Origin: Tetradesmus obliquus
Lineage: Eukaryota > Chlorophyta > Chlorophyceae > Sphaeropleales > Scenedesmaceae
Direction: 5' to 3'
NCBI GenBank assembly: GCA_030272155.1
Contig: CP126205.1
Location: 248,001 to 312,000, forward strand
Length of the DNA: 64,000 nucleotides
In this document: positions 20,014-32,700 of the stretch, in pieces
Position numbering within the stretch: position 1 is the first letter of the stretch
Layout of the letters: every line of letters starts with the position of its first letter
Translations under genes and position numbers: made by a program
The notes under the pieces: model-generated
The model's input: the letters and a program-made list of their open reading frames with translations, nothing else
Told to the model about the DNA's origin: nothing
The model's database searches: none

Positions 20014-21746
20014 CTACTGCTCCTCCTCACCATTCAACCCCACTCCTGCAAGCTCCTCTCCCCCCTCCACCCCACCCTCCCCATCCCCACCACCCCCCTC
20101 ACCCTGCAGCTGCGCCACCATCTCATCATCCCCGGGGTACCCAGCATACTGTCCTGCAAACTTCCCCTGCCCCCACTCCAGAACCTTCAAACACGCCACA
20201 TCAGTCAGCCCCTGCTCCTGCAGCCATACCAGCCGGCCCCGCCTTGCATGCAGCTTGTCAATGCCCTGCAGCAGCTTGTCGCCAGCAGGGCTGTGGCTCA
20301 GCAGCCGTTCCCAGGCAGGCACGCCTGCTGCTGCTGCCTGCAGATCTGCTAGCTGCTGGCCGATGGGGTAGCGGGCCTGCCATGTGGCCTCGCTCATCAG
20401 CAGCACTGACCTGAGGCTGTTGTAGCGCTGCAGGCCACCCCTGCAGTGCACACGGCGAAGCAAGTGAGAGCAGAACAGCATTGTCATGTAAACCTTTGCT
20501 CGTTGCTATCCTAGTCACACGCATCATTCAAATCCCACGCTCTCACGCTGACATACAAAGTTAGCCGTAATAACGCATCTGGGGTGCAAGCCGTCTGCAC
20601 CTCAACTGACCATCACTTGCAGCCGCTCGCTGTGTGCACGCATGCGCCTGTATGTACAGCGTTTTGCATCAACGCCCTGTGCCTATTCAGCTGCACTCAA
20701 GCTGCCAATGCTTACGACCCGCATGCATCTCACCTGACCATCACTTGCAGCCGCTTGCTGCGGTCACGCATGCGCCGCAGCAGCTGCTCCAACACACCAG
20801 GCCCATAGCCCTGCAGCTGCCCCTCCCATGCAGACCACGTATGCGCCAGCTGCTGCAGCAGCAGCAAGTCATCCGGCCGCTCCTCAAGCAGCTTCAAACC
20901 CTTAGGGCTTAAGCCGCCGCGGACCTCAGGGCTTAAGGCCTTAAGCCCTAGCCACGGGTAAACCTCCTCCAAAAACCGCGCATCAGCGTCTGTGGAGCCC
21001 TGGGCTAGTGCAGCCCCCAGTGCAGGGTCAAGGGCTGGAGATAGTTGCAGCAGCTGCTCCTGAGGCATCAGCAGCAGCTGCTGCAGCGGCAGGTCCCTTG
21101 CTGCTTTCGCTGCGCGCGCACCAGACGTGAAGTGTGCCAGGCGATACAGCGCCAGCTCAACCCCATGCTGCCGCTGCTGCTGCCGCTGCTGCTGCTGCTG
21201 CCGGCTGTGCTGCTTTGTCACCGCTGCTGCCGGCTTTCCTTTGCCTTTCTTAGGCTTGACGCCAGCGCCTGCTGCAGCTTCCTCCTCGTCTGCAAAGAGC
21301 TTGCTGCTGCTGCTGCTGCTGCTGTTGGGGATGCTGGTCACCCCCACATTCATCAAGCTAGGGTGCCTCAGCAGCGCAGACTGACCCGCCAGCTGCGCGA
21401 CATCCACACCATCCCCTGCCCCGCCATGCTGCTGCTGCAGCGCTGCAAGCCTGCCCCTCAGGAACTCAAGCCGCTGCTCAAAGGCCTGCTGCCGCGCAGC
21501 TGCCAGGTGAGGCGACTGCAGCTGCTGCACCTGCTGCAGCAGCTGCAGCAGCGCAGCGCCGCGCAGCTCCTGCCACTCTGCAGACCAGCGCGGCACTGCC
21601 TGCACAGCACTGCCTAGCCTATTCCACACATCAAAGAGCGGGAACTTCTCCAGGAAGTTCTTGTTGGCAGCCGTCACCAGCATCTGCAGGTCAGGCACAG
21701 GGTGCGGCGCCGCAGCAGCAGCAGCACTACCAGCATCCTCCGCACC

Positions 21747-21778
<32 letters not shown>

Positions 21779-24700
21779 CAGCTCCACTGCCGGGTGTGCC
21801 AGCCATCTGCAGCACAAAGTCAAGCCGCCGTGCCTTCAGCGGTACAAATGCCATCGTGGCAGTAGACCACGTCCGTTTCTCCCACGCCCTCAGCTCAGCT
21901 TCCCAAGATGGGTGCAGCCGCGCATAATCCTGCAGCAGCTGTAGCCGCTGGGCGGCAGTGTCTGCCCGCGGCTTCGTGCTGCGGCTCGCTACAGCCCTGC
22001 TAGGTTTGGCAGCAGCAGCAGCAGAGGTTTGGCCGTCTGCTTGACCATACCCGAAAGGACCGAAAGCCGCAGCAGGGGCTGTAGCGCTGTCGAGTGGAGA
22101 GCTGCCAGGAGCTGCAGCCACACTGCTGCTGCTGCTGCTGCTGCTGTCCTCCTCGCGTATCTGCGCCAGCACCTGCCATGAGCTGTATCGCGCCTCCGGA
22201 AACATATCCACAAAGGCCACATCACTCGCGGCCAGCGCATCACCCATACTAATCGCCTGCCAGATGCCGCCGGATCCATCCCCGCCAGCATCAGATGTTA
22301 AATAGGCCAGCCGCCACCAGCCTGCTGCAGCCTGCTGCAGCCAGGTCAGCAGCTGCTGCCCCTGCAAGCCCGCCAGCTCATCTTCCCAGGCAGGTTTATC
22401 AGCCACAAGGCCCTGCAGCTGCTGCCAGGTGGCATACTCTGGATTTGAATTAGAAAATGCTGCGTCTGAGGCTGCCAGCACAGACCACACGTTGCCAGGA
22501 TCAACGCTGCTGCTGCTGCTGCTGCCAGCGTGTTGACCTGTCGGCTGCTGCTGCTGCTGCTGATCGAGGCCTGCCTGCTGTATGAAGTCCAGCCTGCTGC
22601 AGAGCTGCCCCAGCACGCCAGGCTGCTGCAGATGCTGCCAGAACTGCTGCCGCGCAGCTACCAGCGCTGCTACTGCTGCTGCCGCACCCACACCACCCGC
22701 CCTGCTCTCCATGCATTCCTCTGCCCAGCTGCTGCAAAGACCTCCCTCACTGCCGCAGCTGCTGCTGCTGGTGGTGAGCGCCTTGCTTACGCCTGCTGGA
22801 AGCTGCCAGCCAGCCGCCAGCAAAGCCTGTGGCAGGAGGCCTGCAGCATCCCTCAGCTGCTGCTGCCACACTGCATTGCCCTCTGCTGCTGCTGCCAGCT
22901 GCTGCCACACACCTGACAGCCTAGTCAGCTCATTTTCCAAGGCTGCCTTGCTGCTGCACAGCAGCTGCTGAATTGTGTGCTGCGGTAAGTCCCAAGGAAG
23001 AGGCCCAGAAGCAGCAGCAGGCCTGTACGGGAATGCATAGCTTGGCAGATCAGCCACCTGCTGCAAGCTAATAGGCCCTGCAGCAGCAGCAGCAGCACCA
23101 CCAGCAGCAGCAGTAGCCTGAAGGCTTGCGCTAGCTGTCCTACTGCTGCGCGGCCTCCTCCTGCTGCTGCTGCAGCTACTAGCCACAGCTTGCACAACAG
23201 CTGCCGCTGCTGCTGGCACTCCCCCTGCAGGCCGCACCTCCAGCCAGTGCTCTCTTGCAGCCGCCAGCAGCAGCAGCCGCTGCCACTTGCCACTCAGCTG
23301 CTGCAGCCAGGCACTGCAGGCCGGCCCAATGAGCTTCTCCTGCAGCTCCGGCAGCCAACCCCAATTGGCCCGCCAGTCTCTACTGGATGCTTCTGCAGCC
23401 GCCAGTGCAGCTTGCCAGGCAGGGTACTGTGGGTGGTGTGCTACAAAGGCTGGTGGCTGCAGTGAGAGTGCGTGTGTTGCTAGCTGCAGGTGGGAATCAG
23501 TCCAGGGGCTGGCTTGATCTGTGCTGGACGCGCTGCTGCTGCTACTGCTGGAAGGTGCGGTTGCTGCCACTGCTGCTGCTGCTGCTGTGGATGAGTGAGA
23601 TGGCATTGCTGTATCTTGCATGCCCGGCATTGCTGCCGGCAGCTGCTGCAGCTGCTGCAGGTACTGCAGCTGCTGCCAGTGCAGCTGCGGCTGCGGCAGC
23701 AGCAGCAGCAGGTGGTACAGCGGCAACCCAGGCAGCCGCTGCAGCAGCTCTGAGCCGTTATGCTCCAACTGCTTCGCCTGCTGCACCAGCAGCAGTGGGC
23801 TCTGCAGCAGCAGCGGCACTACATCCTCAGCACCCTGCAGCAGCTGCCGCTGCCCTTTTCCTTGCTTCTGCTTGGGGGCGCTGCTGTGTCTGCTGTCGGG
23901 CCCTGCCCGCTGCTGCTGCTGCTGCTGCTGCTGCTGCCGCCACTGCTGCTGCAGTGCAAAGCCTGGGTGCTGCTGCAGCACCTTCTGCAGTGTCCTCACC
24001 TTGCCTGGTATGCTGGAGGGGTTCACACCAATCAGCTGCGGAGCATCTAGCAGCAGCGCTGTCACCTTCCTCACAGTGCTGACACTGCTGCTGCTGCCGC
24101 TGCCGCTGCTGCTGCTGCTGGCTTTGGTTGTGCTGCTGCCAAACAGCAGCCGTGCTAGGTAGTCAACCCGCCGCCGCATTGTCACATGTGGCTCAACAAA
24201 AAGCCACTCAGGTGCATGGCACACCATCCTACCAGTCCAATGCTCCCACGGCAAATCCCCACCACCTGCTGCTGCTGCTGCTGCTGGCACCCCTGCATGC
24301 TGCTGCTGCTGCTGCTGCTGCTGCTGTGCGGCTTTGCGCCACGCCCGCAGCGCCTGCTTCATCGCCTGCTGCCGCTGCTGCTGCTGCTCCTGGAACTGCA
24401 CCTGCTCAGACAGCAGCCACTGATAATCCGCAGCAGCAGCAGCAGCCTGCCCGCCACCCTCTGCCGCATCCTGATGCTGCTGCAGCAGCTGCTGGCTCTC
24501 TGCTAGCTCCTCCTCTAGCAATGGAGGCAAACTAGGAAGCACTAGCTCACTTTGCATTGCCCTCAGCTGCCCCACTACCTGCTGCTGTGATAGAAATAAC
24601 ACTCCAGGACTCGTCCTGACAAGGTCCATCAGGTCCTGACAGCCTGATGCTAGGCCTGACAGATTGCTGCTGCCAGCCTGAGATCCAGCCTGAGGGCCTG

Positions 24701-25571
24701 ACCCCTGCTGCTGCTGCTGCTGCTGGCCTAGATCTAGCCGCAGCCAGGCTGCCAGGCGCAGCAGCTGCTGCTCAAGTGCTGCAGGGGGCCTGGTCAGTAG
24801 CTGCGGGTGGCTTGCTAGCATGGCAGAGGCTGCTGCTGACCCGCCTGCCATGTCCTGCAAGCGCTCCACTCTGTGGATGATCTCGTGCACTTCCTGCAGT
24901 ACAAAGTGAGACAGTACAGATTTGAAGCAGTACAGTGTGCGGTGTGGTAAGGCGGTACAACATGGCATGTCCTGCAGGCGCTCCACCCTGCGTATAATCT
25001 TGTGAACTGCACACGTCTGTTGCGCTTCATCCCCTGAAGTACATCTGTGATAAAGGCAGGCCAGGCCATATGCGGTGCCTGTGCACTTTCAGACACGTGT
25101 TCATGTACCAGCATCTCTGCCATAGTTGTGGTGCTGCTGCTCAGCCCCCGGGACATGCTTTTGCTCTTGCTGCTGCTGCTGCTGCTTCCCCTCACCTTGG
25201 ACAAGGAGGGCCAGGAGGGCGCCACAGCCATCACAGCACGCACAGTAGCAGCAGACAGGCCCCTGCCCAGCAGCTGCTGCTCCAGCTCTACCCCTGAGGC
25301 TGCAGGACCTACAATCCTGCGGCGGCCGTGACCCCCAGATGCGTTATAATGCCTGCACAGCAGCAGCTGCTGCTGCTGCTGCTGCTGCCAGGGGCGACGC
25401 CATGGCCCTGCGGCAGCGCTGCTGCTGCTGCTGGTAGTGTGGCGTATGTTGGCAGCAGTAAACGGCAGCAGCTGCTGCAGGCATAGCTGCTGCCACTGCT
25501 GCTGCTGGGCGGCGTGCCTGAACGTCAGCTGCATGTCCTGCAGCATATTGCTGCTGCCAGGCACCTGCTGA

Positions 25572-25602
<31 letters not shown>

Positions 25603-25761
25603 CAGTGCCGTCTGCAACAGGCACATTTTTGCCTGCTGCAGCAGCAGATGAGGCGCTGTCAGTGGCTGAACCAGGCGTGCTGTAGCTGCTGCTGCTGTGC
25701 AGAGCTGCAGCTACCCTTTGCAGGCCCACTGCTGCCGCAGCAGGGGCTGCCAGCAGCTGAC
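20014..25761 (-). CDS. Very large mTERF-like protein (organelle gene expression)
   Basis: Three exons join in frame: 25761-25043 (starts with two bases of a split codon after GCCGCAG, so at least one upstream exon is missing), 24893-20734 (4160 nt) and 20440-20014 (TAG). At least 1767 residues. The N terminus (LQRVAAALHSSSSYSTPGSA) is organelle-targeting-like. In the first part of the long exon, ~35-residue helical motifs of the mTERF type recur: AMLASHPQLLTRPPAALEQQL, LVRTSPGVLFLSQQQV, MVCHAPEWLFVEPHVTMRRR and LLLDAPQLIGVNPSSIPGKV. mTERF proteins bind organellar nucleic acid in transcription termination or splicing. The second part has a different degenerate repeat, F-x3-P-x2-x2-W...W..EL (about 23437, 22462, 22217, 21662). 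Gln/Ser/Ala runs from CAG repeats interrupt it throughout. The family call is moderate; OPR-type helical repeats are the alternative. Confidence 0.55.
24958..25016 (-). repeat. Copy of the mTERF-like long-exon 5' edge
   Basis: Upstream of the acceptor at 24894, a decayed copy of the exon start (coding VHKIIRRVERLQDMPC against the authentic EVHEIIHRVERLQDMAGG) lies inside the intron. Confidence 0.75.
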
Positions 25762-25832
25762 CTGCGGCAGAAAACACGCACAGGTGTTCAGATATTCAGC
25801 TGGTGCATCCACGTGTCAACAAATGAATAGGC

Positions 25833-25888
<56 letters not shown>

Positions 25889-27120
25889 ATCTTGCTGCAG
25901 CAGCAGCTGCTGCATCCCCGCAGCCTGTGCATAACCAGAATGCAAACACAGCACAAAATAGTTTATGTGTATCAAATACGTTTAACGAAGCAGCTTATTG
26001 ATGTACCTGCCCGCCCTCCAGTCTCCAAGAGTGTTGGCAGCCAGCTCATGTCGCTGTTCCGTACTGCCAACAACGGCGCAGGTGAAGCTATGCGCCTTCA
26101 TGCAATAACATAGTGCCAACGTTTCCGTAGCGGCCTATACTGGGCCCGAAGGTAGTTTTTTGCGTTGCGAACTTCAGTTGCTGCCAGTGCTTGGTGCAGG
26201 TGCAGATCGAGACAGCCTCGTGCATCGATGCGCCCAAGGGTCGGCGCAGGCAACTATTCAAAACATCGTACCAGACGTTGTCACTACGCCTGCGTTTGCC
26301 CTACTAAACTACTGCCTGCCAGGCTGTCAGGCTCATGTTATGACTGCTGGTCATGACAGGTTTTGACTGAAGTGTCAGCTGCTGGTTTACTGCGGCAGTC
26401 ATCAAGCAATCTACAGTGTCAAGAGTTTCAGCTTGCATGCAGGTCAAACGTTTCAAGCACTTCAAGCACAGTCTACAGGTTGCTGGTGTTGCGGTGCTGC
26501 TGAATCTGGCTTGTGCAGGCTCTCCCACCATCTGCAGGGAAAACTCAACTTGCACAACCCCGACAGATGGCAACTCTGCAGCATCTGTAGCGAATGTTAC
26601 CAGGGTAACAAAAAGAAGAGTAAACCATCCCCACCCTTCAATAGCGCCCCACACCCCATCAACACTGCTAAACACCCCACTGCCGCACCCGCAATATGCT
26701 AAAAGCACACCTGCACGCAGGCAGCCCTGCCGCCAGACGCATCAAGACGCATCACGCAAATACCACGGCCCTTGTGACCTTTGGAGCCGTATAAATTCGT
26801 CAGTTTGCATCATGAAAACAATCTGTAGGCACGAGCCCTGCCCTCAGCTCCTCCGATGCTGCACCACACGTGGCAATACGCCACACAAAACGCACATCAT
26901 CATCATGCACATCAATGGCCAGCCCAGCATGTAGTTGCTGCTGCTGCTGCCGTGCAGCAGCCTTCTTGATATTCTGCTTTCCGCTGCTGCCAAAGCTGCT
27001 GCAGATCCTGCTGCTGCTTGATGTTAGGTCCTGCTTCCCTGCTGCTCCTGCCGCCTAAACACACACAATTTGTCATAACATGTCAAATAACATGCCACAT
27101 AACATGTTACGTAACACAGT
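25762..27120. other. Intergenic / 5' region of mTERF-like gene
   Basis: Holds a CTG tract at 25842-25887 (CAG in the sense of the mTERF-like gene) and a possible minus-strand first exon from ATG at 26101 (AVVGSTEQRHELAANTLGDW, then GTACAT at ~26009). Its phase does not fit the 25761 acceptor, so it is not joined. A plus-strand frame at 26416-26934 lacks recognisable content. At 27074-27118 is a cluster of ATAACATGY units. Confidence 0.4.
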
Positions 27121-28112
27121 TTATGACATCATGTAGTCCAGGGGAATGCCGCGCGCCGCCGCGTAGTCGTCCATGGTGCGCAGCTCTGCCAGGGCCTTGA
27201 GTGTCACGCGTGCGTTGTTGAGGCAGCTGCGGCTGCCCAGGCGCTTGGCCAGCACGTTCTGCACGCCTGCCAGCTCCAGCACGCTGCGCACAGCGCCGCC
27301 TGTGTGGAGAAGAGAAGAGGCAGCAGCAGAAGAAACAGTGGTGAGACAGTGCTGTGACAAATGAGGGTTGTGATTGTGCACGCCAGCCAGCTCCAGCACG
27401 CTGCGCACGGCGCCGCCTGCAGTGGTGAATACAGCAGTGGTGGTAAGTAAAACATCAATGATGGTGAGGACTTCAGGTGAAGATGCGGCATAGAACGACT
27501 AAGCCGCTGCAGGCAGCATGTGGGAGTCAAGCTGTTCCAACAGCTGTATAGCATCACAAGCTATGCTGCCAAAGGCATAAAGCTACCCAGCAGCAGCAGC
27601 GAGGCGCACCTGCAATGACACCTGTACCCTCTGATGCCGGCTGCAGCACCACGCCTGCTGCCTTGAACCAGGCCTCGCTGCGGTGGGGGATGGTGCCTGC
27701 TCCCACCAGGGGCACCTCCACAATGTTCTGTTGAAGGTGAAAGGTGGCAGCAGCAGCAGCAGGGAAGGGACGGCAGGGCATTCAGTACATGCGGGACATG
27801 CACAAAAGCAGGAGCATGATTTGATCAGCAGGTCCGGCAGCGTGTAGCAGCACAGATGCTTCACGGAAGCATAGCTAGAGGCAGTCCACACAATCCAAAC
27901 ACTGCAGTCAGCCCACCCCAAACACAGCAGCAGCAGCAGCAGGCCAGGCTCACCTTCTTTGCGTCCACCAGTGCGCGCTTGACTGCTGTGGAGACCTCGC
28001 GGCCCGCCTGGCAGCCCACGCCCACCTTGCCCTTGCCGTCACCCACCACGGCCACGCAGCGGAAGCCCATGATCTTGCCGCCCTTGACCACCTGTTATGT
28101 AACATGTTACAC

Positions 28113-28148
<36 letters not shown>

Positions 28149-29712
28149 CACGGCGGCAGTGGTCAGTTGAAGTGCAAGAGGGTGCAAGATGACTCATGCA
28201 AGCAGCGGAAGCCCATGATCTTGCGCCACTTGACCACCTGGTATAAAGCACCTGGTATAGCATGTGTGCCCCTCCTGTAATGAACTTGTTGCTGCTGCAA
28301 CATTTAAATTTAATTTCAAATTCGAACCCACCTTGGTCACGCGGCCCAGCTCCAGGATGCGCTCCACGAACTGACCCTCACGGCTGAAGAAGCCCTCCTC
28401 GTCATCACCAAAGGCGTCGATGGCTGCAAGAAGAGGGGAGAGTGGGTGCGGCATGGGGCAGTGTGAGTGGTGGACAGGGCAGCAGGAGCAGCAAGGGAGG
28501 CGGCTGCCCACATTAGCTGCATGGACACAGACAGCCCCGCCGACACCTGCGCACACACCAAGCACTTATCCAGGTGCGGCACCTCTGCAAACATCCACAA
28601 AGAAACCATATTCTTCCACGCCAGCCACTCACCGCCGATGAGCTCCGGGTTGATGTCCTCGTACATGTTCAACAGCAACCACGCACAGCAAGCTCTGCAC
28701 CAGGTGCGACACTGCAATATAGACACAAACCAAACCTTTTCAGATTCGTCACTCACCGCCGATGAGCTCAGGGTTGATGTCCTCGTACATGTTGACGGGC
28801 ACGTCGTCAGGGCGCGCAGACATCTCGCCGCCCTCCTCGCCACCCACAGCCTCGTAGTACTCAAGAGCAGCGTCAATCAACTGCCCGTACTCCTGCGGAA
28901 AGCAGCAGCAAAGTGTTTGTCACAAGGTGCGCATGCAGCACAAGCAGAGCTACACCATGCAGCAGCAAACCAAGCCAGATCTGCAGGCCAAACCTAGCCA
29001 AGCAGCCATCTGCGTGACCTGCAGCACCCACAACCAAACAATGACCGACATCACCATGCGGCAGAAGAGCCGTACCTGCAGGTCTGCGTCAGCTGGGAAG
29101 ACCATCTCGCTGTACTCATCCACAAACCACACCCTAACTGACGCCAAACACCTCGCAAGATACAATGCATAGCCTCATTGCATCCCTACCTGCAGGTCTG
29201 CGTCGGCCGGGAAGACCATCTCGCTGTACTCGTCCACCTCGCCAGCCAGCGCCTCCAGCTCACCCAGCAGCGCCATGGCACCCGCAGCCTCAGCCTCGCT
29301 GGGGTCAGCCTCGGCAGACGCCAGGAACTTCTCAAAGGCGGGGTCCTGCAAGGTTTAGGGTTTGAAGTTTGAGACGCGGCAGCAGCAGAGGATAAGATGT
29401 GTGAAGGTAGGTGCCGGTGTATGGCGGATCAAAACAGCACGCAGTGCAGGTACGTCTGTTACAAGTCACTCTGTCTCATCAACATGTCTGCAAGGCCACA
29501 AGCCTAGCAGCCGGATTCAAACCCACCTCGGCAGCCAGGGCTGCGCTGACGTCAGGCACAGCAGGGGCAGCGCCCAGCTCAGCCAGGCCTGGGCCTGCCT
29601 CAGCCGCCACCTCGCCGCCCTGCTTCAGCAGCTGCTCCACGGTGGCACCAGTGAGGCCAGCATCAGCAGGCACACCACGCAGCGCTGCCAGGTACTCCTG
29701 CAAGTGATCAGA

Positions 29713-29745
<33 letters not shown>

Positions 29746-32700
29746 GAGTGAGATGAGGCAAAGACATGGGCCAGCCACCCAGTCGTGCGATTGCCCAGCA
29801 GCACAGCACTGTTTCATCTATTGCAGCAGTGCAACAGTGCAACAAACGTACCACACTCCTGCAGTCGATAGCACACATAAGAAGAGCTGCATGACCACCC
29901 ACCTGCACTGCAGCATCGGCCAGGGGCTCGCCGCGTGCCGCTGCGTCACAGCCCACCACCTTCTGCACTGCAAAGCCATCTGCTGCGTGAAAAACCTTTA
30001 TGAGCACCCCTGACACCCACCTGCACTGCAGCGTCGGCCAGGGGCTCGCCGCGTGCTGCTGCGTCAGCCGCCGCCTCTGCCACATCCTCCGACAGGTCGG
30101 GCAGGCCGCCTGCTGCTGCCAGGATGGAGGCGGTGTCCACCTCCTCACCCAGCACTGCGGCAATGGCTGCCTCCTCCTCCTGCAAGGCGTATACATTAGA
30201 GAAGAACGAGTCAAATAACGACGCAAGGCCGACAATGAGGGTATCGGGATGACGAAAATAGAGAGCAGGGCAGTGTGCGTGCAGACGCTGCTGGACGGCA
30301 ACAGCGCATGTGCAGCCAGCAGACTACACACGGTGCCTGGTGGCTTTTAGTGCGGCCAAACTGCTGCTGCTGTGTGGCAGATTGGTTGTTGCATGTAACA
30401 TGGTTTGTAACACCAATGTTACAACCCATGTAACGTACCTGAGAGAGGCCCTCCACTGCTGCCGAGGCCTCCTCCAGCTCCTCACCAATCAGGTCCAGAC
30501 CATCCTCAGCAGGCACCTGGCAGCGGCAGCAGCAGCAGCAGCAGCAGAGCAACAGCAGCGACAGTCAGTAGATGTGTCTGGTGAGTGCTGACTACATGAT
30601 GACAGCAACATACACACATGTGCCACGCGAGCAGTGCACCGCAGCCCCGGCGCCTCACTGCACACCACAAAGCCATAAAACAGCTAGAAAGACCGCATGT
30701 CGTCCCACCTGCTCCAGCATCACGCGCATGAGGTCCTTCTGGTCGGGGCTCAGGTCGTCCTGCAGCTCCAGGCCGGACGCCAGGCCCTCCAGGAAGCCGT
30801 CATCATCCCCACCCCGCACAGCAGCCACCTCCTCCTCGTCATCAAAGGCAGAGGCACCGCCCAGGCGCCAGTTCCAGGCCGCATTGGGGTTGTCGGCATC
30901 AGCATCATCAGTGAAGCCCTCGATGTCATCGAATGCGGCAGCGCTGATCTTCTCGTCCTCCACCTGCGCATGGTAATGGCAGGAAGTGTGAGGCACACCT
31001 TCAGCAACAGCGCAACAAGATGCGATGTCAAAGGCAGCAGCGGAGATCTTCTTGTCCTCCACCTGCGTAAAGTGCAGTTGCAAGAAACACACTCAGCAGC
31101 AGCACCAGGGTTGTCAGCATCGGCGTCGTCGGTGAAGCCCTCGATGTCGTCAAAGGCAGCTGCGCTGATCTTCTCGTCCTCCACCTGTGCAAAGAGTTGC
31201 AGCATTGCAGGAAGCATAGTTTTTGTTATGTTGAGACAACCACATTGCAGCATGGAATGTTCAAGCCACATGTGTCTACATTCGGCCTTAGCCCACCACG
31301 GCTGCATGTTTTGAATTCAAATCCCTGCTGCATTGTGCGGTGCTGCTGCTGCTGCTGTTTATGCTCACCTGGCGCAGCTCCTCCTCGCTGGCCTCGTCCA
31401 CCTCCTCGCGCTGCTGGCGCTTGACCTTGGGCGCAGCCTCGGGGATACCTGAGGGGTTGTTGGTGACAGCAGCAGCAGTGGCAGGTGGTGCGCGGTTGGT
31501 CAGCAGATAGGGTGAAAGACAGCAGGAGTGACGATAGTTCCATGGTGTTTCTGTGATGCTGCTGCAGCTGCTGCTGTCACACGTTAGGCCCACTGCTGCT
31601 GGCCCACTGCTACTGCCTCCCACTCGGCCGCCGGTCAAAGCTTGGTCAAACCATGGTCAAACCCTGGTCAACGCATCCGCCAGCGCGCAGTCGTCGTGCC
31701 TGTAGGCCTCGCTGTTGTCCACATCACCAGGAGCAGTCGTCAGGACCTCCCCCGCTCAGCCCCCGGTCAAATCCCAGTCAAACGCTGGTCAAACCCTGGT
31801 CAAACCACCCACCTGCCAGCGCGTAGTCGTCGTTCTCGTAGGCCTCGTTGTTGTCCACGTCAGCCAGCCATGAGGAGTCCTCAGGGCCGCCCACATAGGC
31901 GGACAGAGGGTTGGTCACAAACTCAGCCTCGTAGGGCATGTCACTGCTGCCCGCCAGGAACTTCTCATCTGCGCGCGTGAAAAGTAGTTTGAAAAGCAGC
32001 AGGAAGCAAGAGCAGCAGCAAGGAGTGGGGGCAGGGTGAGAAAATGAACTCGGCCTCATAGAGCATGTCGCTGATGCCCGCCAGAAGCGTCCCATTTACG
32101 AACAGCATCGCGAAGCACTTGGCGCAAGCAAGCATACAGTGGAAGCACATAGCTTTGTGGGCGCTGAGACAGGCTTCACACAGTGCTATGGTTTCGAAAC
32201 TAGCCTACTGCTGGACACAAATGCTGCAGGAAAGCGCATGGCGCACTGCAGAGCAGTGCGCTGCCTGTTCCTGCAAGGGCGCAGGCTGCGTTTCCTGCAA
32301 GCATTGCTGAGTCACCCATGCCAGCCAGCTGGCAGCACACGCCACGCCAAGCCAACTGTTGCTAAAAATGCTCCTGCTCTGCTCTGCCTGGTGTGCCCAG
32401 CTGTGGCGGTGCAGCAGGCAGCAGCCACTGGCTGGCACTGTTGTCACACAAATTACGCTGCACTGCTGCCAGTGTGGGTTGCTGTACCACAAGTTCTGTG
32501 TAGCTTACTGCTGGCCTACTGCTACTGCTGCCTTTAAAGCTGCACTGTGCAGCTGCCACACTGCACCTCTAATCTGTTCGGCCAGTGCGTGAACTGCCTA
32601 GGCGCGCTGCACTCTGTTTCCACACCACTGCCACCCAAACTGGACACCTGACACCTGCCTCAAGACACAGAAGGAGCCGCAATAAGCAGCCACAGTATCA

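Noticed and set aside
20730-24535. Many plus-strand Leu/Ala-rich frames opposite the mTERF-like exon
   Set aside because: They are antisense shadows of CAG-rich coding sequence.
26416-26934. 172-residue plus-strand ORF as a gene
   Set aside because: Composition typical of non-coding DNA here (His/Thr/Pro-rich), no domain, no splice support.
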